Shown one piece after another: positions 1 through 10,380 of a DNA stretch of 64,000 nt (positions within the stretch are counted from its first letter, which is position 1; each line of letters starts with the position of its first letter). Under the pieces are notes generated by a model. The model did no database searches, was not told where the DNA came from, and saw only the letters and a program-made list of their open reading frames with translations. The position numbers and the translations under genes were made by a program. The DNA comes from Sphaerulina vaccinii (lineage: Eukaryota; Ascomycota; Dothideomycetes; Mycosphaerellales; Mycosphaerellaceae). The stretch is from positions 1,674,001-1,738,000 of the forward strand of contig JAKUDP010000011.1 of assembly GCA_022570795.1 (NCBI GenBank), written 5' to 3'.

Positions 1-743
1 AAGTACCGCCCCAGACGTACATTTTTTGAACTGCTGACCACTGGCTGGCGCATCACCTGAGCACACTTCACCAACTTGAAGTTGATACCAAGGACTGGTA
101 TGAGCTGTTTGCGACCAATATCGAAATCCTGCGCTCCAGAATGCTAACCAAGATGTTGGGATCTCCACGCCAAACAGCATCATGGTCCCTTGGCTAACGC
201 CTGCCTGAAAGTTCTCTTTGTACAAGTGCTGCACCAGCATGTCATTCTGTTGCATCTTGGGCGTTCGCACATATATCCCGGCTGACCGAAAAGTCCCAAT
301 GGGGATAGTCTGATGTCGATCTACAAGTTCTTGGATGCTCTAACTTCCGAAAGTAGGAAGGTGCGCTGTACAAGCTGACCCTCGTATTCATTTTCTGTGG
401 CTCGCCACTCCTAATAACTCTATTCAAGAAGCATGATCGCACATCTCTAATGTTCCCTCGGCCATCTTTGGTATGCTTGGCTATGCCGCAACCAATGAGA
501 ACAACGGCCGAGTTGACCCCGAATACTACTCCATACCACTGCAAAGACTCCGTGACGCCAAAGAGGCGCACTCCACACCCCCGCAGATGCAGATCTTCAC
601 GAGCAACGCCGAATGTGGTCGAAACAGGTTGATCCCAGTTGTCAAGCCAAGCGGTCAGCACAAATACAAGTACCAGACGCATGCCCATTACATTCCAAAG
701 CAGTATCAACACTTCGTCGACCACTCTCACACACATCGACAAT
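1..743. other. No supported gene; upstream of the peroxidase gene
   Basis: No reading frame here has a recognisable domain or a coherent splice pattern. A 166-codon minus-strand frame across 242-742 has no family features and starts in the peroxidase promoter region, so it is left out. The last few hundred bases presumably hold the promoter and 5' leader of the gene that begins at 744. Confidence 0.5.
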
Positions 744-2143
744 ATGGTTGCACGAACATTCTCCGCCGCCCTGCTCCTCAGTGGAGCAGCGGCCTTCCCT
801 CATCTCGCAGAAATGGCTGCTGCCAACGAGAAGCGTCAAGTTGGTATTCCTACTGGCGTTATTCCTTTCCCAGAGTTCCCGGGAACACCAAACCACGCAA
901 CCTTCAACTCGTTCGACGCGAAGTCACAACTTGTGTCTACATCCGGCGAGCACGCTTTCCAGATGCCAGGACCTAACGATGTAAGAGGTCCATGTGCTGG
1001 GTAAGCATCATCTCAAGCTATCGACACCTACAATCCACTAACGATACAACCAGTCTTAATGCCGCGGCCAATCACGGGTACATACCTCGCAACGGTATCG
1101 CTACTGCAGAGACAATCAACACCGGTCTCTGGGAGGCCTTCTCGCTCGATCTTCCAGCTACACTCTTCCTCCAGACAGCGACCATGTTCTTCAACGGTGA
1201 CCCAATCTCCGGCAAGTGGTCCATCGGTCCACACGACACCAGAACGAGCTCGCTTGGTCCTCTCGATGGTGTGCTCGGTAACGAGACTGGTATCTGCGCA
1301 TACGGCCACTTGAGAACAGAAGCCGATGCATCCATCACTCGAGGTGACTGGCTCGCACCAACGATGAACTCCAACTGCATCTCATACCCAACCTTCATGC
1401 AAGAACTCTTCGACCTCTCCGACCAGATGGGCAACGGCCAGCTTACCGCACGTACGATGGCTCAGCACTCCTCCAACCGCAAGAAGTACAGCATTGCCAA
1501 CAACCCCAACTACTTCGCACCAGTCTACCCAGGTGTCGCTTTCACCTTCGGCGCCCACATGTTCGCCAACGTCCTGCTTTCCAACCACTCTGCAGAGGAG
1601 CCAAGAGGTTTCTTGACCAAGGAGGTCTTCATGCAATTCTTCGGCTACACTCGCAACTCGGACGGGTCTCTCAAGTACACCTTTGGCTCCGAGCGCATTC
1701 CAGACAACTGGTACAAGCGATCCGAGCAAGACCCATGGACCCTCAGCGATATCGTCGTCTCAACAGCCCAGCAATGCGCTTCTTACCCAAGCAACTGCCA
1801 AGTTGGTGGTAACACTGGTACCGTCAACAGCTTCTCTGGTGTCGACCTCGGTGACATCTCTGGTGGTTTCATCAACGCTGCCACAGATCTTCAGGACCCA
1901 CAGCGATTGGGTTGCTTCATTTCGCAGACTATCCAGGCTGATACACCATCTTTCTTGAACGGCGTCTTCTCTGGTGCACTTCTTTCGCAAGCCACTGGCA
2001 TGATTCAGACTAAGCTTCTTCCTGCTCTTGCTGGTCTTGGTGACTGCCCTAATGTGCCTGCTGGTAAGGCTCAGGGAGAGTGGGATGCCAAGTTCCCTGG
2101 TGCCAATGGCCCAACTGAGGGACCCCGATCTCAGTTTGGTTAA
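744..2143 (+). CDS. Secreted chloroperoxidase / unspecific peroxygenase-like haem-thiolate peroxidase
   Basis: Two exons, 744-1000 and 1054-2143 (53-nt GT-AG intron), give 448 aa. The join restores PCAGLN-x3-NHG, the family signature in which Cys84 is the axial haem ligand. An N-terminal hydrophobic stretch (about residues 3-17) looks like a signal peptide, so the enzyme is probably secreted. Chloroperoxidase-family enzymes use H2O2 to halogenate or insert oxygen into organic substrates. The cation/propionate motif, normally EHD-x-S or EGD-x-S, reads EAD-x-S here (E175, A176, D177, S179). The start was chosen because ATG 744 immediately precedes the signal peptide; an upstream in-frame extension to 639 looks like leader. 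Family membership is clear; the substrate cannot be inferred. Confidence 0.92.
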
Positions 2144-2847
2144 GCGATTGATACCTATATGAGTAACGAGATTTATGTAGTAACAATATCAGATCTATGG
2201 ATGATCTAGAATGAAAGATACTTACCTTCATGTCAACTCACTCTCTTTCACTCCTGTCTTCCTTGCCCTTCACTCTAGCATCTCTTCAACTTATACTCTC
2301 GTCTGCTTCGCATCTGGTGGAGCTCCGACTACTGAACCGTAGAGTGTGCAAGGGTCTTGACAACACGATGCCCTGGTACTTCTTGGCGCAAAGCACCACA
2401 CCTCTTCTCTGCTCTTGTTACTACCTCTGTTGTATCTGAGAATGCATACCATAGCGACAAAAGCAATGTCGAAATCCCACTGTTTGTTCACTCATCTCGC
2501 ACGGTCGGTCATGGCGTCACTTTCAGCGCCCAGTCCGGTCTCCCGATCGCTCGCATCTCGCATTTTCATCTCTTGGTACTGCTTGGGACAAGATAAGGTC
2601 GAGGAAGGAGGTGTACTCGAGATGAAGTGCCAGTCGAATTTCATCTCACAAGCTGACCTGCCAGAGCAAAGTACTTCATACCACGCTGAAAAGATCTTGA
2701 ACGCGTGCGTGGCGAATGGCCCCTTTCCCAGCGTTTCTCAGATCGGCGAAATTCTGCAAGTATTCGACCTCACTTCTAGACCTTCAACATCAGGAACTTT
2801 CGTTTTGTGCATAGCGGCTGCATCTTTCTTTCGTTTTGTTCTTCAAG
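2144..2847. other. Intergenic, no gene seen
   Basis: About 700 bases between two plus-strand genes. Short overlapping frames on both strands show no domains or consistent splice sites. It should contain the peroxidase 3' end and the desaturase promoter; pyrimidine-rich sequence precedes the start at 2848. Confidence 0.5.
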
Positions 2848-4290
2848 ATGGGCGCTGATATCCACCCATATCTGACTGAGCCAGATCTGATTCTGCTGAG
2901 AACCCTTTTCGAGGATAATGCAAGAAAATACCAAACAGAATCAAAACAAGCCGAAGCACAGCTCGATGCCGATACCAGAAAGACCACGAGCACAGAAGAT
3001 GCCCTAGACGATCACGACCGAGCTGCTCTCCAGCGTCTGAAAGCTCTGAACGACCCGACCAGTCCAGACTTTGAGCCCACAGTTTTCGTGACTTGGGACG
3101 ACAAGGACATCCATCCAGTCCTGAACAAGTACATTGTACGCCCATATGCAAAGGTTGCTTCAGGAATAGTACGGCATCCCACAGATGTAGTGTTCTTGAC
3201 GCACATCTTGCTGTACTTCTCTGTGAACCTCACGAGCGCACTCTACCTCTTCTACAACTTCTCCTACATCCATGGCATTGCACATGTCGCCTTCACCTTC
3301 TGGTGTACTGGAGGCTTCACTCTCATGATGCACAACCACATCCATAACAATGGCGTTCTCTCAAAGGACTGGGCTTGGCTGGACCTGACGTTTCCGTACA
3401 TTCTGGAACCATTGATGGGACACACTTGGGATTCGTACTACTATCACCACGTCAAGCATCATCACGTTGAAGGCAACGGCCCAGATGACCTCTCATCCAC
3501 AATTCGTTACCAGCGTGATGATGTCTGGAACTTCTTGCACTACGTCGGACGCTTCCTCTTCTTCGTCTGGCTTGACCTCCCACTATACTTCCTTCGCAAG
3601 AACAAACCTACTTTAGCTGCCAAATCCTTCGGCTCGGAAATGGCAAGCATGGCACTCATGTACTTCATGACAACCAAAGTCAACACTCGAGCTAGCATCT
3701 TCACACTCATCATACCATTCGTCCTGCTCCGCCACGGTCTCATGATCGGTAACTGGGGCCAACACGCGCTCGTAGACGAACTCGAACCAGACTCGGACTT
3801 CCGTTCAAGCATAACTCTCGTCGATGTCCCCAGCAATCGCTTCTGCTTCAATGATGGCTATCATACAGCTCATCACCTCAATCCTCGCCGGCACTGGCGC
3901 GAACAACCGCTACATTTCTTGCAGTCTAAGCAAGCTTATGCTGAAGGAAGAGCACTGGTCTTCCATAACATCGACTATCTGATGATGACTTACAAGTTGA
4001 TCACCAAGGACTATATGCATCTTGCGAACTGTCTTGTGCCGATTGGGGATCAGATTGGAATGAGTCAGAAGGAGATTGCGGATATGTTGAGGACCAAGAC
4101 GAGAGCGTTCACTGAGGAGGAGATTCGAGAGAAGTTTGGTACTGCGAGTTCGAAGGTACGGAAGCCGGCTGTTTCGCCGTGGAAAGCTGTGCTTGCGAAG
4201 GTTTCCGGTATGGTGCCTGGTGCTTTGGGTTTGATGGCCATGGGGCCAACTGGCGTGGAAGCCGAGGGAACCAATGCTAAGGTTCAGTGA
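2848..4290 (+). CDS. Membrane fatty-acid desaturase-family protein
   Basis: A single-exon gene of 480 aa. Three histidine clusters are in the order expected of membrane di-iron desaturases/hydroxylases: HNHIH (residues 162-166), HHVKHHH (200-206) and HTAHH (339-343), with a further His at 305 in GQH. Hydrophobic segments near 112-160 and 285-300 fit a multi-pass ER enzyme. There is no fused cytochrome b5 domain; the first ~80 residues are charged and helical. The start was set at ATG 2848 (context AAGATGG); the frame extends only to a non-ATG codon upstream. The substrate is unknown: fatty acid, sphingolipid or a specialised lipid are all possible. It is convergent with the next gene (143 bases between stops). 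Confidence 0.88.
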   Translation: MGADIHPYLTEPDLILLRTLFEDNARKYQTESKQAEAQLDADTRKTTSTEDALDDHDRAALQRLKALNDPTSPDFEPTVFVTWDDKDIHPVLNKYIVRPYAKVASGIVRHPTDVVFLTHILLYFSVNLTSALYLFYNFSYIHGIAHVAFTFWCTGGFTLMMHNHIHNNGVLSKDWAWLDLTFPYILEPLMGHTWDSYYYHHVKHHHVEGNGPDDLSSTIRYQRDDVWNFLHYVGRFLFFVWLDLPLYFLRKNKPTLAAKSFGSEMASMALMYFMTTKVNTRASIFTLIIPFVLLRHGLMIGNWGQHALVDELEPDSDFRSSITLVDVPSNRFCFNDGYHTAHHLNPRRHWREQPLHFLQSKQAYAEGRALVFHNIDYLMMTYKLITKDYMHLANCLVPIGDQIGMSQKEIADMLRTKTRAFTEEEIREKFGTASSKVRKPAVSPWKAVLAKVSGMVPGALGLMAMGPTGVEAEGTNAKVQ

Positions 4291-4433
4291 TTAGGCTCGA
4301 GTGGAAGGGCAGCTTCAGAATGTATGACATGAAAGGCGATTATCAAAAAGCACGCAATGTGGCATAGATGCTCATAAACATAGAGGAGATCATCAACAAT
4401 GACCTTTCTTTCAAGATCTGGGACATCATTCCT

Positions 4434-5539
4434 CTATGTAGTTGTCTGCGTTGGAGGCATGCCCAAAACTCGGTCGATAAACTGCTCGGCATCACTTCCA
4501 GTGCTCACAGAATCCACTCTGCGTAAAGCACTCCTCTGTGCCTCGAGAACTTCAGGCTGCTCCATAACATCCTTCATAACCTCATTCTCCTTAAACCAAT
4601 AATCCTCCACCTTCCTCCTCAATGCCGCATCTCTTACACTACCATTCCTCACAATACCCACACCTCTCGCCTTAAGCACCACAGCCTCCAATCTCTGCGC
4701 ATGATCCATTATCCTCTCACTCGCAGGCGCAACAGCCACGAAAGCCCTCCCAGTCGCCTGCAGCCAAATCACCAACCCCAACAACCCATCAGTCAAAGCA
4801 ATAGCCAATCCTCGATAAACTTGCATCTTCCAATACAAGAAATCAATATCATTAACCCTCACACTCCTCTGATTCTTCGTATCATCAAAATTCATCACAG
4901 TATAAACTTCCATGATCCCCAGCACAAGACCACAGATGATTGCAATAGTCCTCCATCTCGCGCCTTCTTTCCCACTCAGTAAACCAGAAGTCGCAACACC
5001 TAACGCAATAAGATGCATCAAATGAGGAGCTACTATAGAAGGAAAAGCGTAAATGAACATATCCCAGCCCATCCCCATCTCTCCAGCTTTGCCCAGAGGA
5101 CTATTAAGTAAGACATCAGGTCCATAACGCGCATAAAGTAATCTAGCTTCTATCCCTCCCGCGTCGAAGACTTCTCTCAATTTCTCATCTTGAGGTGTGA
5201 GAGCTCTGTAGTCTGCCAGACGTTTCAGTAGGATCCCTCCAGAGGTATGAAGGCGGGATTGTGTGACTCGAAAGATGTTCTCTGGAGCCAGGACGGGGAA
5301 AGTTGTGAGGAAGGCGATGAAGGCTGAGATGAAGAGTACGAATAGCGCGTAGGAAGTCTTTTGTTGCAAGGGTTTGATTTGTGAGGCTGGTCTGTTCTTG
5401 ATGCTGCGGTAGTAGGCGATGCATTTGGGTATGACGAGTGGCACGAGGAAGAGAGCTAGGCTCTGGATGCTGTGACTTGTCATTAGCGGAAGTGAGGTGT
5501 TGGGAGTTGTAGTTTGACTTACGTTCCCCAAGATACCAT
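4434..5539 (-). CDS. Conserved fungal multi-pass membrane protein, function unknown
   Basis: Exons 5539-5523 and 5469-4434 with a 53-nt intron (gtaagt...cacag) give 350 aa beginning MVSWGTIQSLALF. The spliced start replaces a longer unspliced frame that reads into the intron and makes a good N-terminal membrane anchor. Further hydrophobic segments occur near residues 45-65, 145-165, 180-200 and 225-245. The last ~90 residues are charged and helical. I believe this is a widely conserved fungal protein family sometimes labelled chorismate-synthase-like by automated annotation, but no chorismate synthase motif is visible. No function is assigned. Confidence 0.8.
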
Positions 5540-6009
5540 CTTGACGATGTTCTTTTATTGATGTTGTTCGCGAAGGTAGGTACAGTTGTCAAGGATGGCC
5601 ACTTGGCGAAGCCGAGGCGGAGTTCTTCGGGCCGATCAATGCCTGAATCAACACGATCAACACGGTACGATCTGAACAGGATTAAGCTTGATCGCTGCTG
5701 CAAGGTATTTCTAGTGAATGGTAGAAATGCATGTGAAAGGCATGTGACAGTCAAGTGAACTATACTTCGATATGTCTCACTGTGGTTCTCGAGACTATCA
5801 TCACGTTTGACCTGCTTCTCGATGCTGCAGCTGTTAGTGAGGAATGGAGAACGAGTGAAATTACAGAGAGTAGATTTGGTTTGTTTCCTTCCGTCTAGCA
5901 TCTAGCTATTCGTGCAGAGTGGTTGAGGTGAGCTACGCAGTAAAGCGAGCAGAGTCCTCTAATATAACAGCGCCCACATATATAATCGTGACATGAGACA
6001 GGCAATGTC
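5540..6009. other. Intergenic between two minus-strand genes
   Basis: This holds the promoter of the membrane-protein gene (start at 5539) and the 3' flank of the AHC1-like gene. No conserved frame is seen. A long antisense-type frame, 5185-5901, reads through it and is treated as spurious. Confidence 0.5.
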
Positions 6010-8049
6010 TCACTTTCCCATCTTCCTTGATGGACTTCCTGATGTTCTGAAGCCATGCGACTCGTTGGCAAGCATACTATTCCTCCTTATAATGACACCA
6101 CGTTGACCATTGAAGTCCACATGCTCATCCTCAATATCGATCTCCATTTCGTCCGAGCACGTCCTGTCCACTGTTGGAATAGGGCGACGCGCCTCAGGCA
6201 TCACAACTTGCGGCGTTTCTTCCTCGGAGACAGAGTGGTCGTCATCCTCGTGATCGCTGATCATGCCAGGAACATCGGCTGTATTCGGGCTTAGACCTGC
6301 TGATGTCAAATCCTGTGGCGAGGATAGCTGGCTTTGCATATGCAAATCCCGAGCTGGCGCTGGCGCGATTGGTGCAGGGCGTGGTCGCTGACTGTTGGCC
6401 CCGAAGCCTTTATGACTTTGTGGACGCGCGAAGTAGCCATGACTTCCAGCAGGCATGCGCGCACCAGGGCCGAAAGGAGTCGCAGGTGAATTTGGATCTG
6501 AGATGGTGTCGGGCGACATCATGTCGAAGTCCGCATTGAGGTCCACCTTCTGCTTTGCCATAGCCACAGCGTGCGACAGATCACCTCCCATGTTCTGCTT
6601 CTGCCAGTAAGACGATAAACCTGGTGTCTGATCAGACGCTTTGAAAGGCGCACCCCTGAAAGGCGCAGGAACTGGAGTGCTGAGGTTGGGGACCGGTGTT
6701 GCCTTCGCTTTGATGATTCGGGGCGCAGCTGCTGGTAGATGTCCAGAGTTCAACGGATGCACCAAACCACTCTGCACCTTTGCAGGCGTAGATACTGTGG
6801 ATGTCGATGCTCTGCTGACGCTAGGCTTGGAGGCATGCACCTTCAAAGAGTCGGCTGGCATGTTGGCCTTCTCCTCCGCGTCCAAGAGGCGACCACAGTC
6901 AAGAGCAGCTGCATCGTGCGATTTGTAGTCCACTTTGTGAGCTATGCGACAGTGGTTAAGGAAGCCTTGAATGCTGCTGAAGTTACCACGATTGCAGTCA
7001 TTACAGATTAGCTTGACCAGCTGTCCATCGGAAGAGCGTGACAGCACTAGTGGCTGAGACTTGTCCTTTGGGGGCGCGGCTGGGTAATTTGGTAAGCTGT
7101 GTTGAGGGTCCGCAGATCTTGTCGAAGTTCCGAGAGACTTGCTGGTAGACTTTCTGGATGCCTGAAAGCTGCTAGTGCTGTTACGAGTAGGCCTTCCAGC
7201 CGCATGGATACGTGCTTCCGCGAGTGCTAGAGCCTCCGGCGATACCGAGTCAAATTGAGGGTCACGCAAAAGCCACTGAGAGTAGTGCCTGGAGTAGGGC
7301 CCATCAGTGACTCCATGTGGCGCAGGATGCGAAGGCACGGAGTGTCCGGGTCGTGGAGCGATGGCTGGACCAGTACCTTCTGAGACGGCCAGTGAAGGAG
7401 ACTCGATACCTGGAAATGGTCGCAATTCGCATCGCCGAAGCTGCTCAAGCGCAATTTGGCATTTCGCTAATTCCTGCTCGATCAAGCGGAGCTCATTATG
7501 CTTGAAAAGGATCTGCATGTTGAACTCGTTCTCAATAACCTGCTGCAGTGGCGTAAGATCGCTGGCCATGTCGAGTGCTGTCTCTCTAAGAATGGGCTTC
7601 GAGTCGTCCGCGCAAGGCTGTGAAGGTGGAGAAGCTGATTGTGACTGTGCCGTGATATGTTGCGCCGCAGCTGGCTGCCTGATTTTCTGCTCAGCTCCTG
7701 CAGTCGTGGGTCCGGAACCAGGCACATTTGCTGACTTTGGCAGAAGTGGTATCGAAGCGGGGTTTGCTTGCGCGACTTGAGCTGAAGCGTTGTTCGAAAC
7801 CTGCAGTGGCGTCTGAGGTGAAGTAGTCGTCGCCGCTGGTGAGAATTGCCGTACAAAGTCCTGCTGTTGCTTCTTCGAGATCGGTAACGTTTGTCCTGGA
7901 GACACCGCATCCTGACTGTCCGCGCGCTTTCTCTTCAAGTCTTGCAACGCCGGTATTTCTACCATAGGCCGTATCTTGTCGAGATTTGCCTTCTCAGATA
8001 GTTTGATGTGGTGTTCGCTTGCCCAGGGCAAACGAAATATGCTCTGCAT
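6010..8049 (-). CDS. AHC1-like C2H2 zinc-finger protein (ADA histone acetyltransferase complex component)
   Basis: 679 aa, single exon from ATG 8049 (MQSIFRLPW...). The frame stays open to 8409 but has no ATG there and is R/S/T-rich, so the upstream part is taken as leader. Around residue 350 a single zinc-finger-like module reads C-x2-C-x12-H-C-x3-H (CNDC...NHCRIAH), followed by a conserved SHDAAALDCG segment. This is the signature of the fungal AHC1-like C2H2 domain. In yeast, Ahc1 is specific to the ADA form of the Gcn5 acetyltransferase complex. The rest is low-complexity Ser/Pro/Gln/Ala sequence with a KRKR stretch near the N terminus and an acidic segment near the C terminus, as expected of a nuclear protein. 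An additional 5' exon cannot be excluded. Confidence 0.75.
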   Translation of the reverse strand: MQSIFRLPWASEHHIKLSEKANLDKIRPMVEIPALQDLKRKRADSQDAVSPGQTLPISKKQQQDFVRQFSPAATTTSPQTPLQVSNNASAQVAQANPASIPLLPKSANVPGSGPTTAGAEQKIRQPAAAQHITAQSQSASPPSQPCADDSKPILRETALDMASDLTPLQQVIENEFNMQILFKHNELRLIEQELAKCQIALEQLRRCELRPFPGIESPSLAVSEGTGPAIAPRPGHSVPSHPAPHGVTDGPYSRHYSQWLLRDPQFDSVSPEALALAEARIHAAGRPTRNSTSSFQASRKSTSKSLGTSTRSADPQHSLPNYPAAPPKDKSQPLVLSRSSDGQLVKLICNDCNRGNFSSIQGFLNHCRIAHKVDYKSHDAAALDCGRLLDAEEKANMPADSLKVHASKPSVSRASTSTVSTPAKVQSGLVHPLNSGHLPAAAPRIIKAKATPVPNLSTPVPAPFRGAPFKASDQTPGLSSYWQKQNMGGDLSHAVAMAKQKVDLNADFDMMSPDTISDPNSPATPFGPGARMPAGSHGYFARPQSHKGFGANSQRPRPAPIAPAPARDLHMQSQLSSPQDLTSAGLSPNTADVPGMISDHEDDDHSVSEEETPQVVMPEARRPIPTVDRTCSDEMEIDIEDEHVDFNGQRGVIIRRNSMLANESHGFRTSGSPSRKMGK

Positions 8050-9312
8050 GTTGGTGGCGCGCAAGGCTTCAGCGATGTCGATACTGTAGCCTAGAAGCTG
8101 CTGCCTCCATAGAGCGCTTGTCGAGAGTGTTGGCGACTGTAAGTCGGGCTTATCGCTGTCGCATGAGGTTGTCGCAAAGTGTTTCGCGAGACCGTCGAGG
8201 TCCGTAGAGGGTCCAGTATGGGGTATGCCACTTGTTCGAGTGGTATAGTGGCGTTCGGTGTTGTGACGGTATCGCAAACGGCGGTTCCAAGCTCGAGAGA
8301 GAGTCGTTGAAGTCGAGTGCCGGCGGAGATAAGGCCGGGATGAAGCTCGAAAGTCGTCGGAGTGCGGCCGTGAGGCGGAAAATGTATTAGAAGTAGTCGC
8401 TAGTAACACAAGACAGGTCTAAGAATCATAAGGTGAAAGGCGTAAATCGAGAAAGAATCCACGGCGCAGAAGGCTCGCAGCGAAGTCGAGGTTTTGGACG
8501 TTTGTCCCAAAGATGGCACAAGAAGATGGGATGTGGAAGGCAGAAGTCGACCACGACACCAGCAAGCTTCCACCTTACCTAAACGAGAGTTAGTGCTAGA
8601 GTCGATACGTCAAGGTTGCGCATGGACGCGAGGAGTAGATGCACCTGTGGCGAATAGGATGTCTCCCTCCTTGCTGCCGGGATCTCTGCGCCTGGAAACC
8701 TTCGGCTTGGGTCACTAGCCACGTCTGGCAATCAATACAGCTGGATAATGCCCCTGTCTGCCGTCGAATGTTCTGCTGTGCTTCCACCCAGATCGCAAAT
8801 GCCGGGACGTCGCAGGCGTTCGTTGTTGTTGACAAACGACGAGCTGCAGTAAGAGACGCGCAAAGTTATTTGCGTGGCAGGGTTATGTTGTGACTGGCTA
8901 CTCGTTGGAATGCAAACCTGTACTGTGCCCGTTTGTAAGCAGGGGACCTTCATACGAGAGCAACTTGAGCAACGTATGAATCATCTTCCGAATTCTGGCC
9001 GCACGCCTCATTTTCGGCCTGATCACGCAAAGGCAGCAATTCGACCTGCACCGGCGTCGCACGGAAGCCATCAATTTGTGACGGGCAAATCTCCGCAACC
9101 AAGACATGCGACAGGTTTCCTCTTCGTATCTGCATCTCACGTGTTGCAAATAACAAAAGTGGCTTGCCGAACTGGGAGATTCCGACGCGCATCGTGGTGG
9201 TTGTGGACGCGACTCTTTGAGCACATCTGCGACTGACTGCTGGGCTGGAAAGTTTCGCGTTCTGACTCTCCCAACCAGCAAGACTCTGCAACCAGGCACG
9301 TAATACTCCAGC
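8050..9312. other. Divergent intergenic region, AHC1-like / Alba genes
   Basis: About 1.26 kb between two divergent genes. The first 360 bases are an open but ATG-less extension of the AHC1-like frame, probably 5' leader. A 237-codon minus-strand frame (8898-9611) is antisense to the Alba gene and has no family features. No RNA gene or repeat was recognised. Confidence 0.5.
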
Positions 9313-9857
9313 ATGGCGTTCGAGGAGTCGTCGCTGAGTGGCGGGTATGACCTTGTTACATTCGGCGTCACTGGAGGAACCCAAATATCAAGCCGCACTT
9401 CGGCCGTTGTTGGAAAGTTGTCTACCGCTCCCAGCGATGGCGAGGCAAAGCCAAGAGTGGTATCACTCACCGCGGCATCGAAAACAGCAGGCAAGTTGAT
9501 CAGCATTGTCGAGATCGCTAAGCGGGAGCTCGTGGCCAGAGGCGTCAAGGTATACCAGTACAATGCGCTGAGCTCGAGGATGACCGATATTCCTCGACAG
9601 AACAAGCGCACTCAGGAAGGTGAGATCCCAGTGGCGGCGAATGCAGAAGGCTCCGAGTCCGAAGATGCTTTTGAGGTGATGGGAGCTGTGCAAGAAAATG
9701 GGACGAAGAAGAGAAACGTACCTGTGATGACAGTATATCTGTCGACTGCTTCTGTGAAGGAGCTCAAGACTGCTTTTGGGTATGGTTGCTCGTCTCAGTG
9801 TTGTGATTGGTTTGTGTTGACAGAATTGCAGAGAACAGACATGAGTTGAGGAGGTGA
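9313..9857 (+). CDS. Alba-domain nucleic-acid-binding protein
   Basis: Exons 9313-9779 and 9824-9857 (44-nt intron, gtatgg...ttgacag) give 166 aa. The segment ISSRTSAVVGKLS...RVVSLTAASKTAGKLISIVEIAKREL (residues ~25-75) has the Alba fold pattern: a basic/hydroxyl loop, then strand, then a long helix ending in GVKVYQYNAL. Eukaryotic Alba proteins bind RNA, for example in RNase P/MRP (Rpp20/Rpp25 type), or act in translation control. A stop codon at 9301 lies in frame upstream, fixing the start. Splicing changes the C terminus to a short charged tail; retention of the intron instead gives a cysteine-containing tail ending at 9849. The middle (~100-130) is acidic and probably disordered. Confidence 0.85.
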
Positions 9858-10380
9858 GGTCAATGCCGACTCAAGCGAAGGAAGGAACACCATATGGCCA
9901 CGACTCCTTACCCTTGCTGCAAGCACGTTTCTCAGGACAGTCCTAGCAAGGACTTCACACATGGCTCTATGCTATGCTCGAAGGGAGAATCTGAGTGTGC
10001 CTATCTGGCATCTCCCTTGGCTTTCCGCAAGCTACTGCTGTGAGCTCCTGGAATAAGCACTGGGCAGAAAGGCCAAACTAGGACCTGCAGAACACGCAGC
10101 GGTGGGCAAGCACAAAGTACTACAACGACGGACTACGTCTTTTGCAGCTCAGAGAGCCACTGTACATCTTGCTCCGTACTCACATGATTCATTGCCGATG
10201 CAGAACATGGGACACTGGCACATGCTTAGAGATAACGAGGCCGATGGTGTGTCAAGGCTTTGCGCTGCAATCTGTACGTTCTGTCAATAGCCTGCGACCA
10301 AGCCGCTTTCTGTACGCACAACGCAAATCTATGGATGCCGCACTCTACAGAAATAAAAGGAGCCTAATTGTTGTATACGA
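9858..10380. other. Intergenic, no gene seen
   Basis: About 520 bases containing the 3' ends of the convergent Alba gene and the membrane-protein pseudogene. A canonical-looking AATAAA-like element (aaataaaagg) lies near 10350. No coding or RNA feature was recognised. Confidence 0.45.

Noticed and set aside
242..742. 166-codon minus-strand frame at the left end
   Set aside because: No domain, hydrophobic/Cys composition atypical, and it overlaps the leader of the peroxidase gene.
8050..8409. N-terminal extension of the AHC1-like protein
   Set aside because: The frame begins at a non-ATG codon and is R/S/T-rich; the first ATG is at 8049.
8898..9611. 237-codon minus-strand frame antisense to the Alba gene
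   Set aside because: The Alba domain on the plus strand explains the coding bias; the antisense product has no family features.
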